Positions 1 through 7,733 of a stretch of DNA of 15,802 nt are shown here, in pieces. The stretch lies in assembly GCA_963923035.1 (NCBI GenBank), contig CAWUKT010000122.1, positions 1 to 15,802 on the forward strand, read 5' to 3'. Source of the DNA: CAWUKT01 sp963923035 (lineage in GTDB: Bacteria; Bacteroidota; Bacteroidia; J057; JADKCL01). Each line of letters begins with the position of its first letter. Position 1 is the first letter of the stretch. The notes beneath the pieces are model-generated. The model was given only the letters and a program-made list of their open reading frames with translations. It did no database searches and was not told the DNA's origin. The translations under genes and the position numbers were made by a program.

Positions 1-23
1 AACTGACCGGGGGTAAATCGAAA

Positions 24-63
24 GAGGCCGCCTCGTGGTTATGAGACGGCCTCATTCTTTTTC
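24..63 (+). terminator. Rho-independent terminator of a gene left of the window
   Basis: Two 11-base arms, GAGGCCGCCTC (24-34) and GAGACGGCCTC (43-53), pair with a single C/A mismatch around an 8-base loop and are followed by a T-rich tail (ATTCTTTTT). It most likely ends a plus-strand gene that lies mostly or wholly before base 1. No coding sequence for that gene can be recognised in the first 20 bases. Confidence 0.75.
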
Positions 64-300
64 CGCCTCAATATTGTCGAAGCGATTTTCCTCTCACTTT
101 TGCTTAAATAAATAGAATTGTCGTAATTCACGCTCTCACTCCTCCTTCCAATTTGGCGTATTTATTTTTTACTAAATGCTCCTTGATTCATGGCATTTAT
201 CTATAATGTAAACAGTTGTATCCCATGTGGGGTAATGGTGTTTCCATAATGGCTGATGCTTGGTGCATATCAAATGGAGATAATTGTAGATTTTTGCGAT
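64..300. other. AT-rich intergenic leader upstream of the HTH pair
   Basis: This stretch is clearly more AT-rich than the genes to its right and has no convincing open frame. It presumably carries the promoter of the tandem HTH genes. I looked for the Bacteroidota TTTG / TAnnTTTG pair and found only imperfect versions (for example TTTG at 99-102 with TAGAATTG at 113-120, spacing too short), so no promoter is called. Confidence 0.4.
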
Positions 301-771
301 ATGATAAAGCGATTAGGTGAAGTTATTCGACAGAAAATCCGGGAAGATGGACGAACCGCCAAGGTGATCTGTGAGGAGCTCGGAATGAGTCGGGGTAACC
401 TTGACAAGATTTATCACAAGGATTCGTTGAATACCGATCTGTTGGCGAAGTTGAGCGTGGTTCTCAACTACGACTTTTTTACCCACGTGAATCCCTATCG
501 GAAGGGGGAAGTGGAGGGCATTCGTCGATTGGCACGGTTCAAAACCTCTGTTTCGGATGAAGCATTCGAAGCGGCCAACAACCGTTTGCAAGAAGGATTG
601 ATCCAACTGGAGCGGGCCGAGCAGGAGCTGGAATACCTGCGCGCCAGCCTCAAGGATGCCAAGAGTGCGCATCAGGACAAAGACGAAATCATTTCTTTGA
701 TGCGGGACAAGATTGCCCAGCAAGACGGAAAGATAAGCGGCCTGGAGGCCGAATTGAAGTCCCGGCGCTGA
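301..771 (+). CDS. Helix-turn-helix protein with C-terminal coiled coil (first of tandem pair)
   Basis: A 156-residue protein. Residues about 1-60 form an XRE-like helix-turn-helix: LGEVIRQ, then a SRGNLDKIYHKDS recognition-helix region, then LLAKLSVVLNYDFF. Residues about 85-156 are a charged heptad-rich coiled coil (RAEQELEYLRASLKDAK) ending in KDEIISLMRDKI. The start at 301 (MIKRLGEVIRQ) is preferred over an in-frame ATG at 256 because the downstream paralog begins at the matching place (MVLGELIRQ); the earlier start would add 15 residues with no counterpart. Only 33 bases separate it from the next gene, so the two are probably co-transcribed. It is likely a small dimeric DNA-binding regulator in the cytoplasm; the target is unknown. 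No signal peptide, membrane segment or catalytic domain is seen. Confidence 0.75.
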   Translation: MIKRLGEVIRQKIREDGRTAKVICEELGMSRGNLDKIYHKDSLNTDLLAKLSVVLNYDFFTHVNPYRKGEVEGIRRLARFKTSVSDEAFEAANNRLQEGLIQLERAEQELEYLRASLKDAKSAHQDKDEIISLMRDKIAQQDGKISGLEAELKSRR

Positions 772-778
772 GCGCCGG
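762..778. repeat. Perfect 8+1+8 inverted repeat across the first HTH gene's stop codon
   Basis: CCGGCGCT (762-769) and AGCGCCGG (771-778) are exact reverse complements around one base, and the TGA stop of the first HTH gene (769-771) sits in the centre. There is no T-tract after it, so it is not a standard terminator. It could be an RNA hairpin that tunes read-through to the second gene, a protein-binding palindrome, or chance. Confidence 0.5.
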
Positions 779-804
779 ACCGAGTATTAGATAGTTAAAA
801 CAGT

Positions 805-1173
805 ATGGTTCTAGGAGAGTTGATCCGGCAGGTATTCCTGGACCGGGGAATGAAAGTTACAGCCTTTGCCGACAAAACCGGCCTGGCCAGACAGAGCGTT
901 TACCGCCTCTTTCGCCGCGATTCCGTGGACACGGAATTGTTGGCGCGCATCAGCACCGTCTTGGAGTACGACTTTTTCCAGCACTTCAGCTGGAATCCCG
1001 TGCTGCGTCAGAGCCACTTCCAGGTCGATGCCTCGGCCGTGCGGCGGGTGGAAGACCGCAAAGAAGGCATGTTGCAGCGGCAGCTGGAAGCCGGCCGGGA
1101 GCGGATTCAATTGCTCGAGGACCGCATCGCGGACAAAGAGCGCATCATTGAATTGCTCAAAGAAGGCGCCTGA
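805..1173 (+). CDS. Helix-turn-helix protein with C-terminal coiled coil (second of tandem pair)
   Basis: A 122-residue paralog of the preceding gene. Residues about 1-60 repeat the same fold with conserved landmarks: LGELIRQ, a TGLARQSVYRLFRRDS helix-turn-helix, then DTELLARISTVLEYDFF. The C-terminal part (about 85-122) is a shorter coiled coil (QLEAGRERIQLLEDRI) ending in DKERIIELLKEGA, matching the KDEIISLMRDKI end of the first protein. The helical linker is shorter by about 30 residues. Both look like DNA-binding proteins that dimerise through the coiled coil, possibly with each other. The next gene (FKBP) starts 98 bases downstream and appears to have its own promoter. A regulatory role is inferred from the fold only. 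Confidence 0.75.
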   Translation: MVLGELIRQVFLDRGMKVTAFADKTGLARQSVYRLFRRDSVDTELLARISTVLEYDFFQHFSWNPVLRQSHFQVDASAVRRVEDRKEGMLQRQLEAGRERIQLLEDRIADKERIIELLKEGA

Positions 1174-1210
1174 TCGCTTCGCTTTTTCCCTTCCCTCCCA
1201 TCGGGTCTCC

Positions 1211-1242
1211 TTTGGAAATGAGGCCGTGAATGGCGACCTTTG
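1211..1242 (+). promoter_or_regulatory. Candidate Bacteroidota-type promoter of the FKBP gene
   Basis: TTTG at 1211-1214 is followed after 20 bases by GACCTTTG at 1235-1242. This matches the Bacteroidota -33/-7 consensus (TTTG, about 19-21 bases, TAnnTTTG) except for the first base of the -7 box. Transcription would begin a few bases later, leaving a leader of about 25 bases before the ATG at 1272. Confidence 0.4.
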
Positions 1243-1271
1243 GCCCTGGAAAATTTCTTAACTGAACAGAA

Positions 1272-2018
1272 ATGACATTGAATACCAAGATTACAGTTTT
1301 CGCGGCGCTGCTGATGGCCTTTGGCCTGGTTGCCTGTGACGGCGGATCTTCTGACGCAGAAGAAACCGCAGCACCCGTGACCCTGATGAACCAGCAGGAC
1401 AGCCTCAGTTACAGCATTGGCGTAGACGTCGCCAACGGCCTTGCTGCTCAGGGTTTTGACATCAACGGCGATCTGTTTGCCGCCGGTTTCAAGGAGGCCC
1501 AGGCTGGCGCTCCGATGCTGACCGCCGAGCAATGCCGTCAAGTCATCATGGACTTCCAGATGGCCAAGCAGAGAGAGATGATGGCCCAGATGCAAGCCCA
1601 GGCCGATCCCGCTGCTGCGGCTGCCAACGCCGAAGAAGGTGCCAAGTTCCTCGAAGAGAACAAATCCAAGCCGGGCGTGATCGTTCACGAGAGCGGCCTC
1701 CAATACCGAATCGACAAAGAAGGTACGGGTGCTTCCCCGAATCTGAATGACAAGGTAGTCGTTCACTACAAAGGTACTTTGCTGGATGGAACCCAGTTTG
1801 ACAGCTCCTACGAGCGTGGTCAGCCGGCCGAATTCCAGCCGATGGGCCTCATCCAGGCCTGGCAAATCGTCCTTCCGCTGATGAAGGAAGGCGCCAAGTA
1901 CACGATCTATTCCCCCAGCGAATTGGCTTACGGTCCCGCGGGCAGCCCGCCCAATATCGGCCCGAATGCCACGCTGATTTTCGAAATGGAATTGCTGGAA
2001 GTGAAGCCTGCCCAGTAA
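1272..2018 (+). CDS. FKBP-type peptidyl-prolyl cis-trans isomerase, lipoprotein
   Basis: A 248-residue Mip/FkpA-type isomerase that accelerates proline isomerisation in extracytoplasmic proteins. Residues 1-21 are a lipoprotein signal peptide with lipobox LVAC (Cys22), so the mature protein is membrane-anchored. Residues about 42-135 resemble the helical FKBP N-terminal dimerisation domain (SYSIGVDVANGLAAQGFDIN). Residues about 155-248 are the FKBP catalytic domain: VVHYKGTLLDGTQFDSS with Tyr166, Phe176 and Asp177, the pocket Trp197 in LIQAWQIVLPLM, then SELAYGPAG and PNATLIFEMELLEV. Family members usually read VIPGW where this has LIQAW, a mild pocket variation. The mature N-terminus is acidic (CDGGSSDAEE), loosely like signals that send Bacteroidota lipoproteins to the cell surface; that is only a hint. 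A strong terminator follows the stop. Confidence 0.92.
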   Translation: MTLNTKITVFAALLMAFGLVACDGGSSDAEETAAPVTLMNQQDSLSYSIGVDVANGLAAQGFDINGDLFAAGFKEAQAGAPMLTAEQCRQVIMDFQMAKQREMMAQMQAQADPAAAAANAEEGAKFLEENKSKPGVIVHESGLQYRIDKEGTGASPNLNDKVVVHYKGTLLDGTQFDSSYERGQPAEFQPMGLIQAWQIVLPLMKEGAKYTIYSPSELAYGPAGSPPNIGPNATLIFEMELLEVKPAQ

Positions 2019-2042
2019 GGCCGATTTCCACAGAGATACATC

Positions 2043-2071
2043 AAGCCATCCTTCGGGATGGCTTTCTTTTT
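2043..2071 (+). terminator. Rho-independent terminator of the FKBP gene
   Basis: AAGCCATCC (2043-2051) and GGATGGCTT (2056-2064) form a perfect 9-bp stem closed by a C(TTCG)G tetraloop, an exceptionally stable loop, followed by TCTTTTT. It lies 25 bases after the FKBP stop codon. Confidence 0.9.
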
Positions 2072-2092
2072 GTATTGGATTGGGGAAAGGGC

Positions 2093-2127
2093 AAAAAAAA
2101 ATGGCCCCGGTGAGGTGGCCACTTTTT
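2093..2127 (-). terminator. Hairpin terminator, best read leftward (minus strand)
   Basis: A-run 2093-2101, TGGCC (2102-2106), GGCCA (2117-2121) and TTTTT (2123-2127) form a palindrome with runs on both sides. Read on the minus strand it ends in nine Ts, a strong terminator for transcripts arriving from the dienelactone hydrolase-like gene; read on the plus strand it has a five-T tail and could back up the FKBP terminator. Its minus-strand sequence shares AAAAAxTGGCCACCTC with the terminator at 12708-12738. Confidence 0.6.
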
Positions 2128-2715
2128 AGTTCTTGGTTCTGTTGGGATCGTTCGAAATGGGGATCTCAGATAGAATTTTTTACTGTTGGTAGTAAAGTAG
2201 TGAAGCTCAATTTTAGCGGCGAACAGGAGGAGGATCAGATAAAAGTCGGTAAGTGCGTAATAAAACAAATAGATGGGTTGGTTGTAGTTTCCTGCCACCA
2301 CTTGAAAAGTCAAATAACGGTTCACCATTGTGATCTGGTGAGTCAACCGCAAGGATGAAGTCGCGATTAATTAGTTTGTGTTTGCTGATATAAAGGTCGT
2401 TTTTATTCCCTCCTTTTCAAGACCATTTTTTTCAATTTCCGACACATCAAAACGTCCCCTCTGTGGGTGGGAGATTGTCTGAAATGGTTTGTTGAGGTGC
2501 ACTGTGATGTAAAAAGAAGAGGTTGGTGGATGGGAATTGTTGCAGATTCAAATCCGGAATTCGTCCGAATTGACTTCATATTTTTTTGGATCGGTTCAAG
2601 GGCCAGATCAGCCAGTAAGTGGGTGGATTGGGGCCAAGCCCCAAAGTTGGAATTTCAATCGCCCTTGCCCTCAGTTGGGTAGGCGAATCGATCGAACCCG
2701 GAATCTCCGCAGTGG
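2128..2715. other. 588-base gene-free region
   Basis: The base composition is AT-richer than the neighbouring genes, and the open frames (at most about 90 codons) run through the terminator or look unlike protein. If the leftward terminator at 2093-2127 serves the gene ending at 2716, this would be an unusually long 3' untranslated region. Two small hairpins are visible near its right end: TTGGGGC/GCCCCAA (2628-2644, 3-base loop) and TCGCC/GGCGA with inner CCC/GGG (2659-2686). The stretch 2690-2708 (ATCGAACCCGGAATCTCC) looks superficially like a tRNA T-arm but does not fold as one. I see no gene here. Confidence 0.5.
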
Positions 2716-3573
2716 CTACTCCTGAAGCAGACGGCTTCGGAAGAATTCCTTGGTCATTTGATTCGCTTCCTTGGCCGCGCCTTCATTGAAAATGTCCCGG
2801 CTGGGATTGGCGAAGGCGTGCTGGGTATCCTTGAAAATATGATAGGTGAGCGATTTCTGGGTCATCTTCATCGCGTCGTCGAACTGCTGGACGACTTCCG
2901 GCGTGATCCACCCATCCTGGTCGGCAAAGATGCCGAGCACGTCGCATTGGAGCGGCTCCAGGTTGGCAGGCTCCAACTCGGGCATGCCGTAGTAGATCAC
3001 CGAGCCCAAGGCCCGGCCCTCCAGGGCGATGGCCGCTTGCAGGGACCAACCACCCCCAAAACACCAGCCAATGGTGCCAAATTGCGTGCCTTCCGGCAGG
3101 TAATCCGCCGCGCCCGCGACGACCTTCAGGCCGTAGGCCGGCTCTACGCTTTGCATCAACGAAGAAGCCGTTTCGCGGGTCGTCGCCACCTCGCCCCGGT
3201 ACATGTCCAGGGCAATCACGTGGACCTGCCCGTCCAATTCCTCGAAAATCCGGTCCGCTTCCGACTTGATATGGTCATTCAGGCCCCACCATTCGTGGAT
3301 CACCATCACCGCCATTTTGCTCTCACTCGGTCCTTCCACATAATAGGCACTGACCTCGCCCTCATCAATTTCGTACATCACCATCTCTCCCTTGAAATCG
3401 ACCCCTTCCAAAGTGCTGGGAATGGGGTGAATGCTCCGAAACGTAGCGTCCGCCCCAAAAGAAGCGAAGGTAGACGTCGCCTTTTCCGCCGGCTTTTCAC
3501 AGCAAACGGGATTTTGGGAAAAAGCAGGCCAGGAAAGGAGGAGGGCAATGAGAAGCGAAAACGTAGATTTCAT
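2716..3573 (-). CDS. Exported dienelactone hydrolase family protein
   Basis: A 285-residue alpha/beta hydrolase. Residues 1-20 are a Sec signal peptide (KSTF, hydrophobic LLIALLLSW core, PAFSQ). The mature part matches the dienelactone hydrolase family: VIHEWWGLN (Glu94, the family's nucleophile-activating Glu), nucleophile elbow GWCFGGG with Cys171, an acidic residue in FADQDGWITP (Asp220), and QHAFANP with His252, giving the Cys-Asp-His triad. Such enzymes cleave ester or lactone bonds; the substrate here is unknown. Residues about 21-55 form a low-complexity linker with an adjacent Cys pair (VCCEK) that does not fit a lipobox. The ATG at 3573 is chosen because it begins the signal peptide. 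The gene ahead of it (3732-4301) is on the same strand but 158 bases away, so co-transcription is uncertain. Confidence 0.88.
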   Translation of the reverse strand: MKSTFSLLIALLLSWPAFSQNPVCCEKPAEKATSTFASFGADATFRSIHPIPSTLEGVDFKGEMVMYEIDEGEVSAYYVEGPSESKMAVMVIHEWWGLNDHIKSEADRIFEELDGQVHVIALDMYRGEVATTRETASSLMQSVEPAYGLKVVAGAADYLPEGTQFGTIGWCFGGGWSLQAAIALEGRALGSVIYYGMPELEPANLEPLQCDVLGIFADQDGWITPEVVQQFDDAMKMTQKSLTYHIFKDTQHAFANPSRDIFNEGAAKEANQMTKEFFRSRLLQE

Positions 3574-3731
3574 AAAGGTAAAATTGGATCGTCAATAGAG
3601 AAATAACCCGGAAGTGCGAAGCGTGTTCGGATCCGGGGCCTCCTTAGCAGGTTCGAAAATAGCATATTTGACGGATTGGGACAATGGGGCTCCGGGAATT
3701 CCGCCGACCTGTTTTACTGGCCGACACGGGA

Positions 3732-4301
3732 TCAGTTCTTCAATTCTTCTTCCACCACCTCCCACAGGGCCTCCAATTTGTCGTTTGTGGCCCGTCCCCG
3801 CTCGATAAACCGAATTTTTCCTTCCCGATCCAGCACGTACACATGAATTTCCGTCGGGCGATCCGTGCCAAACTGGTCGTAATAGTTTCGCATCCGACCA
3901 TAATAAGTGAACACATTCTCGTGGAGTGGTTGGGGAATGCCGCCGCGCATGGCATTGTCGACAAAGCCCGAGGCCCATTTCCAATTGCGGATCATGGGCA
4001 TTTCGATCACCCGCAAATCAGGATGTTCCCCCATTTTGGGGAACAGGTCGGCCGTCCAGGTATCGACGAGCGATTGGCTCCCTTGCTTGAACACCGGAAT
4101 CAAAACCGCCACCTGACCGCGGAGGTCCCGGGGAACGGTAAAGTCCTGGCGGGTCAGCAGCTCACCTCGGACAGTCGGAAAGGAATCCCCGATTTGGAGG
4201 GTGCGGTCGCCAGAAGAAGGATGAAAGGGTTCAAATTGAATCATAAGCATGATGGCAATGCAGGCCGTTGAGAGTCCCAAGAAGTAGTATCGTTTTTTCA
4301 T
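3732..4301 (-). CDS. Membrane-anchored thioredoxin-fold protein, possibly ATP10-like
   Basis: A 189-residue protein. Residues 1-22 (KKRYYFLGLSTACIAIMLMI) form one uncleaved-looking membrane anchor, placing the rest outside the cytoplasm. The remainder reads like a redox-inactive thioredoxin fold: IGDSFPTVRGELL, then VAVLIPVFKQGSQSLVDTW (the place where thioredoxins carry CxxC), then EIHVYVLDREGKIRFIERGRAT and a final helix. The only Cys is in the anchor, so no disulfide chemistry is possible. The order VFKQGSQSLVDTW, YYG, VLDREGKIRF.ERGRAT resembles the ATP10 family, which helps assemble F-type ATPase in mitochondria; this match is from memory and not tested. Otherwise it is a conserved thioredoxin-like protein of unknown role. 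It is divergent from the acyl-CoA dehydrogenase gene. Confidence 0.72.
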   Translation of the reverse strand: MKKRYYFLGLSTACIAIMLMIQFEPFHPSSGDRTLQIGDSFPTVRGELLTRQDFTVPRDLRGQVAVLIPVFKQGSQSLVDTWTADLFPKMGEHPDLRVIEMPMIRNWKWASGFVDNAMRGGIPQPLHENVFTYYGRMRNYYDQFGTDRPTEIHVYVLDREGKIRFIERGRATNDKLEALWEVVEEELKN

Positions 4302-4498
4302 AGCGATTCAGGAGCTGATTTCTATAGAGATAAGCCCGATGCGGTCGGATTGTTGGCAGGAAGGGAGTGAAAAATGATGGAACCGGGATAATGCAGGACG
4401 AGTCGGGAAAAACGGGAGTTGACGATGGGGGGAAACGGCAATCAAAGGACAAGAGGGGAAATTTAGTATGTATGCATAAGAAAAAAACTGGTGGGGGG

Positions 4499-4528
4499 TT
4501 TGAGGGACGTTGGTTTCTATTAATTTTG
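4499..4528 (+). promoter_or_regulatory. Bacteroidota-type promoter of the acyl-CoA dehydrogenase gene
   Basis: TTTG at 4499-4502 and TAATTTTG at 4521-4528 match both the -33 and the -7 (TAnnTTTG) boxes of Bacteroidota housekeeping promoters exactly, with an 18-base spacer. The predicted leader is about 45-50 bases before the ATG at 4582. This is the clearest promoter in the window. The rest of the divergent gap (4302-4498) shows no other recognisable site. Confidence 0.6.
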
Positions 4529-4581
4529 TGGGGCTGTTGTGGCAGAAGACAGCAAGAATCAGATAATCAAATAAGAACGAT

Positions 4582-5724
<1,143 letters not shown>

Positions 5725-5750
5725 TTTCGACTTGCATAGAATAAAAAACA

Positions 5751-5782
5751 GGCAAGCCGCTCCATCCGGGGCGGCTTTTGCT
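5751..5782 (+). terminator. Rho-independent terminator of the acyl-CoA dehydrogenase gene
   Basis: AAGCCGCTCC (5754-5763) pairs with GGGGCGGCTT (5768-5777), ten pairs including one T/G, around loop ATCC, followed by TTTGC. It lies about 30 bases after the stop codon. Confidence 0.8.
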
Positions 5783-6179
5783 ATTCAGGCCCCCAAAAGG
5801 CGGGCCTGCCAGTTGCCCGGCGGCCCGTTCACAGAATGAGGGAGATTGTTGAAAATAATGAATTGATCAAGGGGTATGTTTGAGGGCAGTGTCCCTGTGC
5901 AGGGGACGGGTTTCCGTACGGGACAGCTTGTCCCGGAACACTTCAAACATAGTTCGAGGGAGGAGGCGTCCAAAACTCAAAGCAGGAGGTGGGTGACATG
6001 GGAAAAATGAGTGGGGATGAAGTGCGTTTCAGGAAGCGAGGACCGGTTTCGTGTCCTGAATGAAGGAATTGGTCGACGGATAAAAGGATTTAGCTGGAGT
6101 GGATTACACGGGAACCGAAGCTGGAAGGAGGGAGGCAAATGGGAAAATACCGAACAGGGACAGTGGGAAAGACAGGATT
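5783..6179. other. Convergent intergenic region without a gene
   Basis: This is the gap between the terminator of the plus-strand acyl-CoA dehydrogenase and the 3' end of the minus-strand helical protein gene. Its notable content is the cloverleaf-like inverted repeat at 5875-5951, listed separately. The part 5952-6179 is purine-rich on the plus strand, has no convincing open frame and shows no terminator with a T-tract for the minus-strand gene. Confidence 0.5.
5875..5951. other. Cloverleaf-like inverted-repeat element
   Basis: A 77-base segment folds as a closed multi-branch structure on either strand. The closing helix is TATGTTTGA (5875-5883) with TCAAACATA (5943-5951), nine perfect pairs. 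A 4-base bulge (GGGC) follows, then AGTGT (5888-5892) with ACACT (5938-5942). Inside are three hairpins: CCCT-GTGC-AGGG (5893-5904), ACGG-GTTT-CCGT (5906-5917) and the perfect CGGGACA-GCT-TGTCCCG (5919-5935). It sits between convergent genes, past the acyl-CoA dehydrogenase terminator. It could be a miniature inverted-repeat transposon or REP-like element, a structured RNA in the 3' region of the minus-strand gene, or a T-less terminator. Strand and function are unknown. Confidence 0.5.
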
Positions 6180-7580
6180 TCAGCCCACCTTTTCCACCAC
6201 CTCCAGCAGCCATTCTTTTTCCACCAACTGATCCCGTTCCCCCACCTCTTTCTCCAACTCCTGCCGGCCTGCCCTGTCCCGTGGCGCCAGTGCCAGGATT
6301 CGTTTGAAAAATCCCAGGAACTCTTCGTACCGCTCGCGGTGGTAGGTCAGTTGCTTGCGCCGCCGTAGGAGTTGGCGCAGCGCCTCCGATTGAGACTCGA
6401 TCAATTCCATTTCCCCCAACGCATACGCCGCCTTCAACTGAAGCACCCGCGCCCGCAAATCGATCAGGGGATCCTGGATGCGGATGAACCGCAGCGTCTG
6501 GAAGACCTTGGCAGGTTGCCCCTCCGCCAATTGCAATTCGGCCTTGCAGTAGCCCGGCAAATCCGATTGGAACTCGGCCGGTAGCCGGAGTCGATAGTCC
6601 TGGATGAACTGGTCGACCTCCTCAAAGCGGTCCAGTTTCAACCCAATGGATACCATGTTCTTGTAGGTCCACGGCGACAATTGCCCCTGTTCCAGCAGCC
6701 AGCCTTGCTCCAAGCCCCTTTGGTACAGGGAAAACAGCTCGGCGCGGTAGGATTGGTCCCCCGAATTGAGGCTGCGGATGGCAAAATTGATGACCATGAT
6801 GTAAAGGGAGCGGAGGTCAGAGGGTGGGAAAATGTCGGGGAAATCGTGGAGCAATTGGTTCAGTTGCTGGTAATGGGGATGGCCGTCCGGCGCGGAGAGC
6901 ATCTGGTGGGCGTGGAAATAGAGCTGAATGGCGGTTTCGGAAGAAAAGGGGGGCTCCTGAGCACGTTGGAGGACAAGGTCGAGCCAGGGAAGGGCGGTTT
7001 CGGTATGGAAAACACTTTGCTGGGTGGCGATACTGCACGCCTGTTGGAGCCTGGTGAGGATGTAAAAATGGTCGAGTGATTCCGCCCAATCCCCGATCTC
7101 CGCTCGGGCCGAACGCTTCCGTTGGAAGGCGGCATTGTACTCCTGCGTACGAAAATTCACCTGCGTCTGGTAATGCGCCGCGTCCCGGCGAGGCCGCCGG
7201 GCCAACCGCTGCTGGCCCTTTTGCAGCGTGGCCACCTCCATCTGGCGGAGGCCCCGGGCACCATAGGCCCGCGCCACCGCCAGGCTGCGGTGGGCATCGT
7301 CCTGGCGGAGGGCCTCCACCGCGAGGAAATCCTCGATGGACCGCAACAAATAATTGCGGAGATGCCGCCATTTGGCCACGTCGAAGCCTTGGTCCGGATG
7401 AACGACGGTCCAATGACCTTCCGGAGATTCTGCTGTCCCGCCGACCAGCGAGCCGTACAAGCGCCGGACATCTTCCCGCGAATTGAAATAGTCCGCGGCC
7501 AGGAAGCGTCCCAACCGCTCCCGTTCCAGGGGCGTCAGCGTTGCGATGACCCGCTCAAGTTTTCCAGTTGACATTGGCAT
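6180..7580 (-). CDS. Conserved hypothetical all-helical protein, TPR-like
   Basis: A 466-residue soluble-looking protein with no signal peptide or membrane segment. The N-terminal 100 residues carry a pattern I associate with large hypothetical proteins of Saprospiria: STGKLERVIATLTPLERERL, then a LAADYFNSREDVRRLY motif (FxxxxYFNSxxD), then WRHLRNYLLRSIEDFL. The rest is almost entirely predicted helix with repeated aromatic/leucine-rich pairs, like TPR or related helical repeats (for example YKNMVSIGLKLDRFEEVDQFIQDYR), ending in a charged helix (RQELEKEVGERDQLVEKEWL). No catalytic motif is visible and I cannot assign a function. Starts at 7580 or 7574 (MPMS or MSTG) are both possible. It stands alone, convergent with the acyl-CoA dehydrogenase gene and divergent from the T9SS protein gene. 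Confidence 0.8.
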   Translation of the reverse strand: MPMSTGKLERVIATLTPLERERLGRFLAADYFNSREDVRRLYGSLVGGTAESPEGHWTVVHPDQGFDVAKWRHLRNYLLRSIEDFLAVEALRQDDAHRSLAVARAYGARGLRQMEVATLQKGQQRLARRPRRDAAHYQTQVNFRTQEYNAAFQRKRSARAEIGDWAESLDHFYILTRLQQACSIATQQSVFHTETALPWLDLVLQRAQEPPFSSETAIQLYFHAHQMLSAPDGHPHYQQLNQLLHDFPDIFPPSDLRSLYIMVINFAIRSLNSGDQSYRAELFSLYQRGLEQGWLLEQGQLSPWTYKNMVSIGLKLDRFEEVDQFIQDYRLRLPAEFQSDLPGYCKAELQLAEGQPAKVFQTLRFIRIQDPLIDLRARVLQLKAAYALGEMELIESQSEALRQLLRRRKQLTYHRERYEEFLGFFKRILALAPRDRAGRQELEKEVGERDQLVEKEWLLEVVEKVG

Positions 7581-7733
7581 GGGCGCTCGATTTTTGCGAT
7601 CTAAATATAAACATAAGGCTTAAAATAGATGGTTTGGGAAAATAGACTGCTCGATTTATCCTATGAAATATACTTGTTGACCCGTGCCGGAACCGCCATC
7701 TTGGGAACATTGACCACGAATTCACCACGCTAA

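Noticed and set aside
256..300. Earlier ATG for the first HTH gene
   Set aside because: It adds 15 residues with no counterpart in the tandem paralog, whose start aligns with 301.
2080..2358. 92-codon plus-strand open frame after the FKBP gene
   Set aside because: It starts just before the 2093-2127 hairpin and reads through it, has no recognisable start context and resembles no protein.
2660..2726. tRNA-like stretch with ATCGAACCCGGAATCTCC on the plus strand
   Set aside because: The would-be T-arm on the minus strand has no matching 5-bp stem, and no acceptor, D or anticodon stems can be formed around it.
5875..5951. Integron attC site
   Set aside because: The ends lack the GTTRRRY and RYYYAAC core boxes, and no integrase or cassette array is nearby. 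It stays listed as an unassigned structured element.
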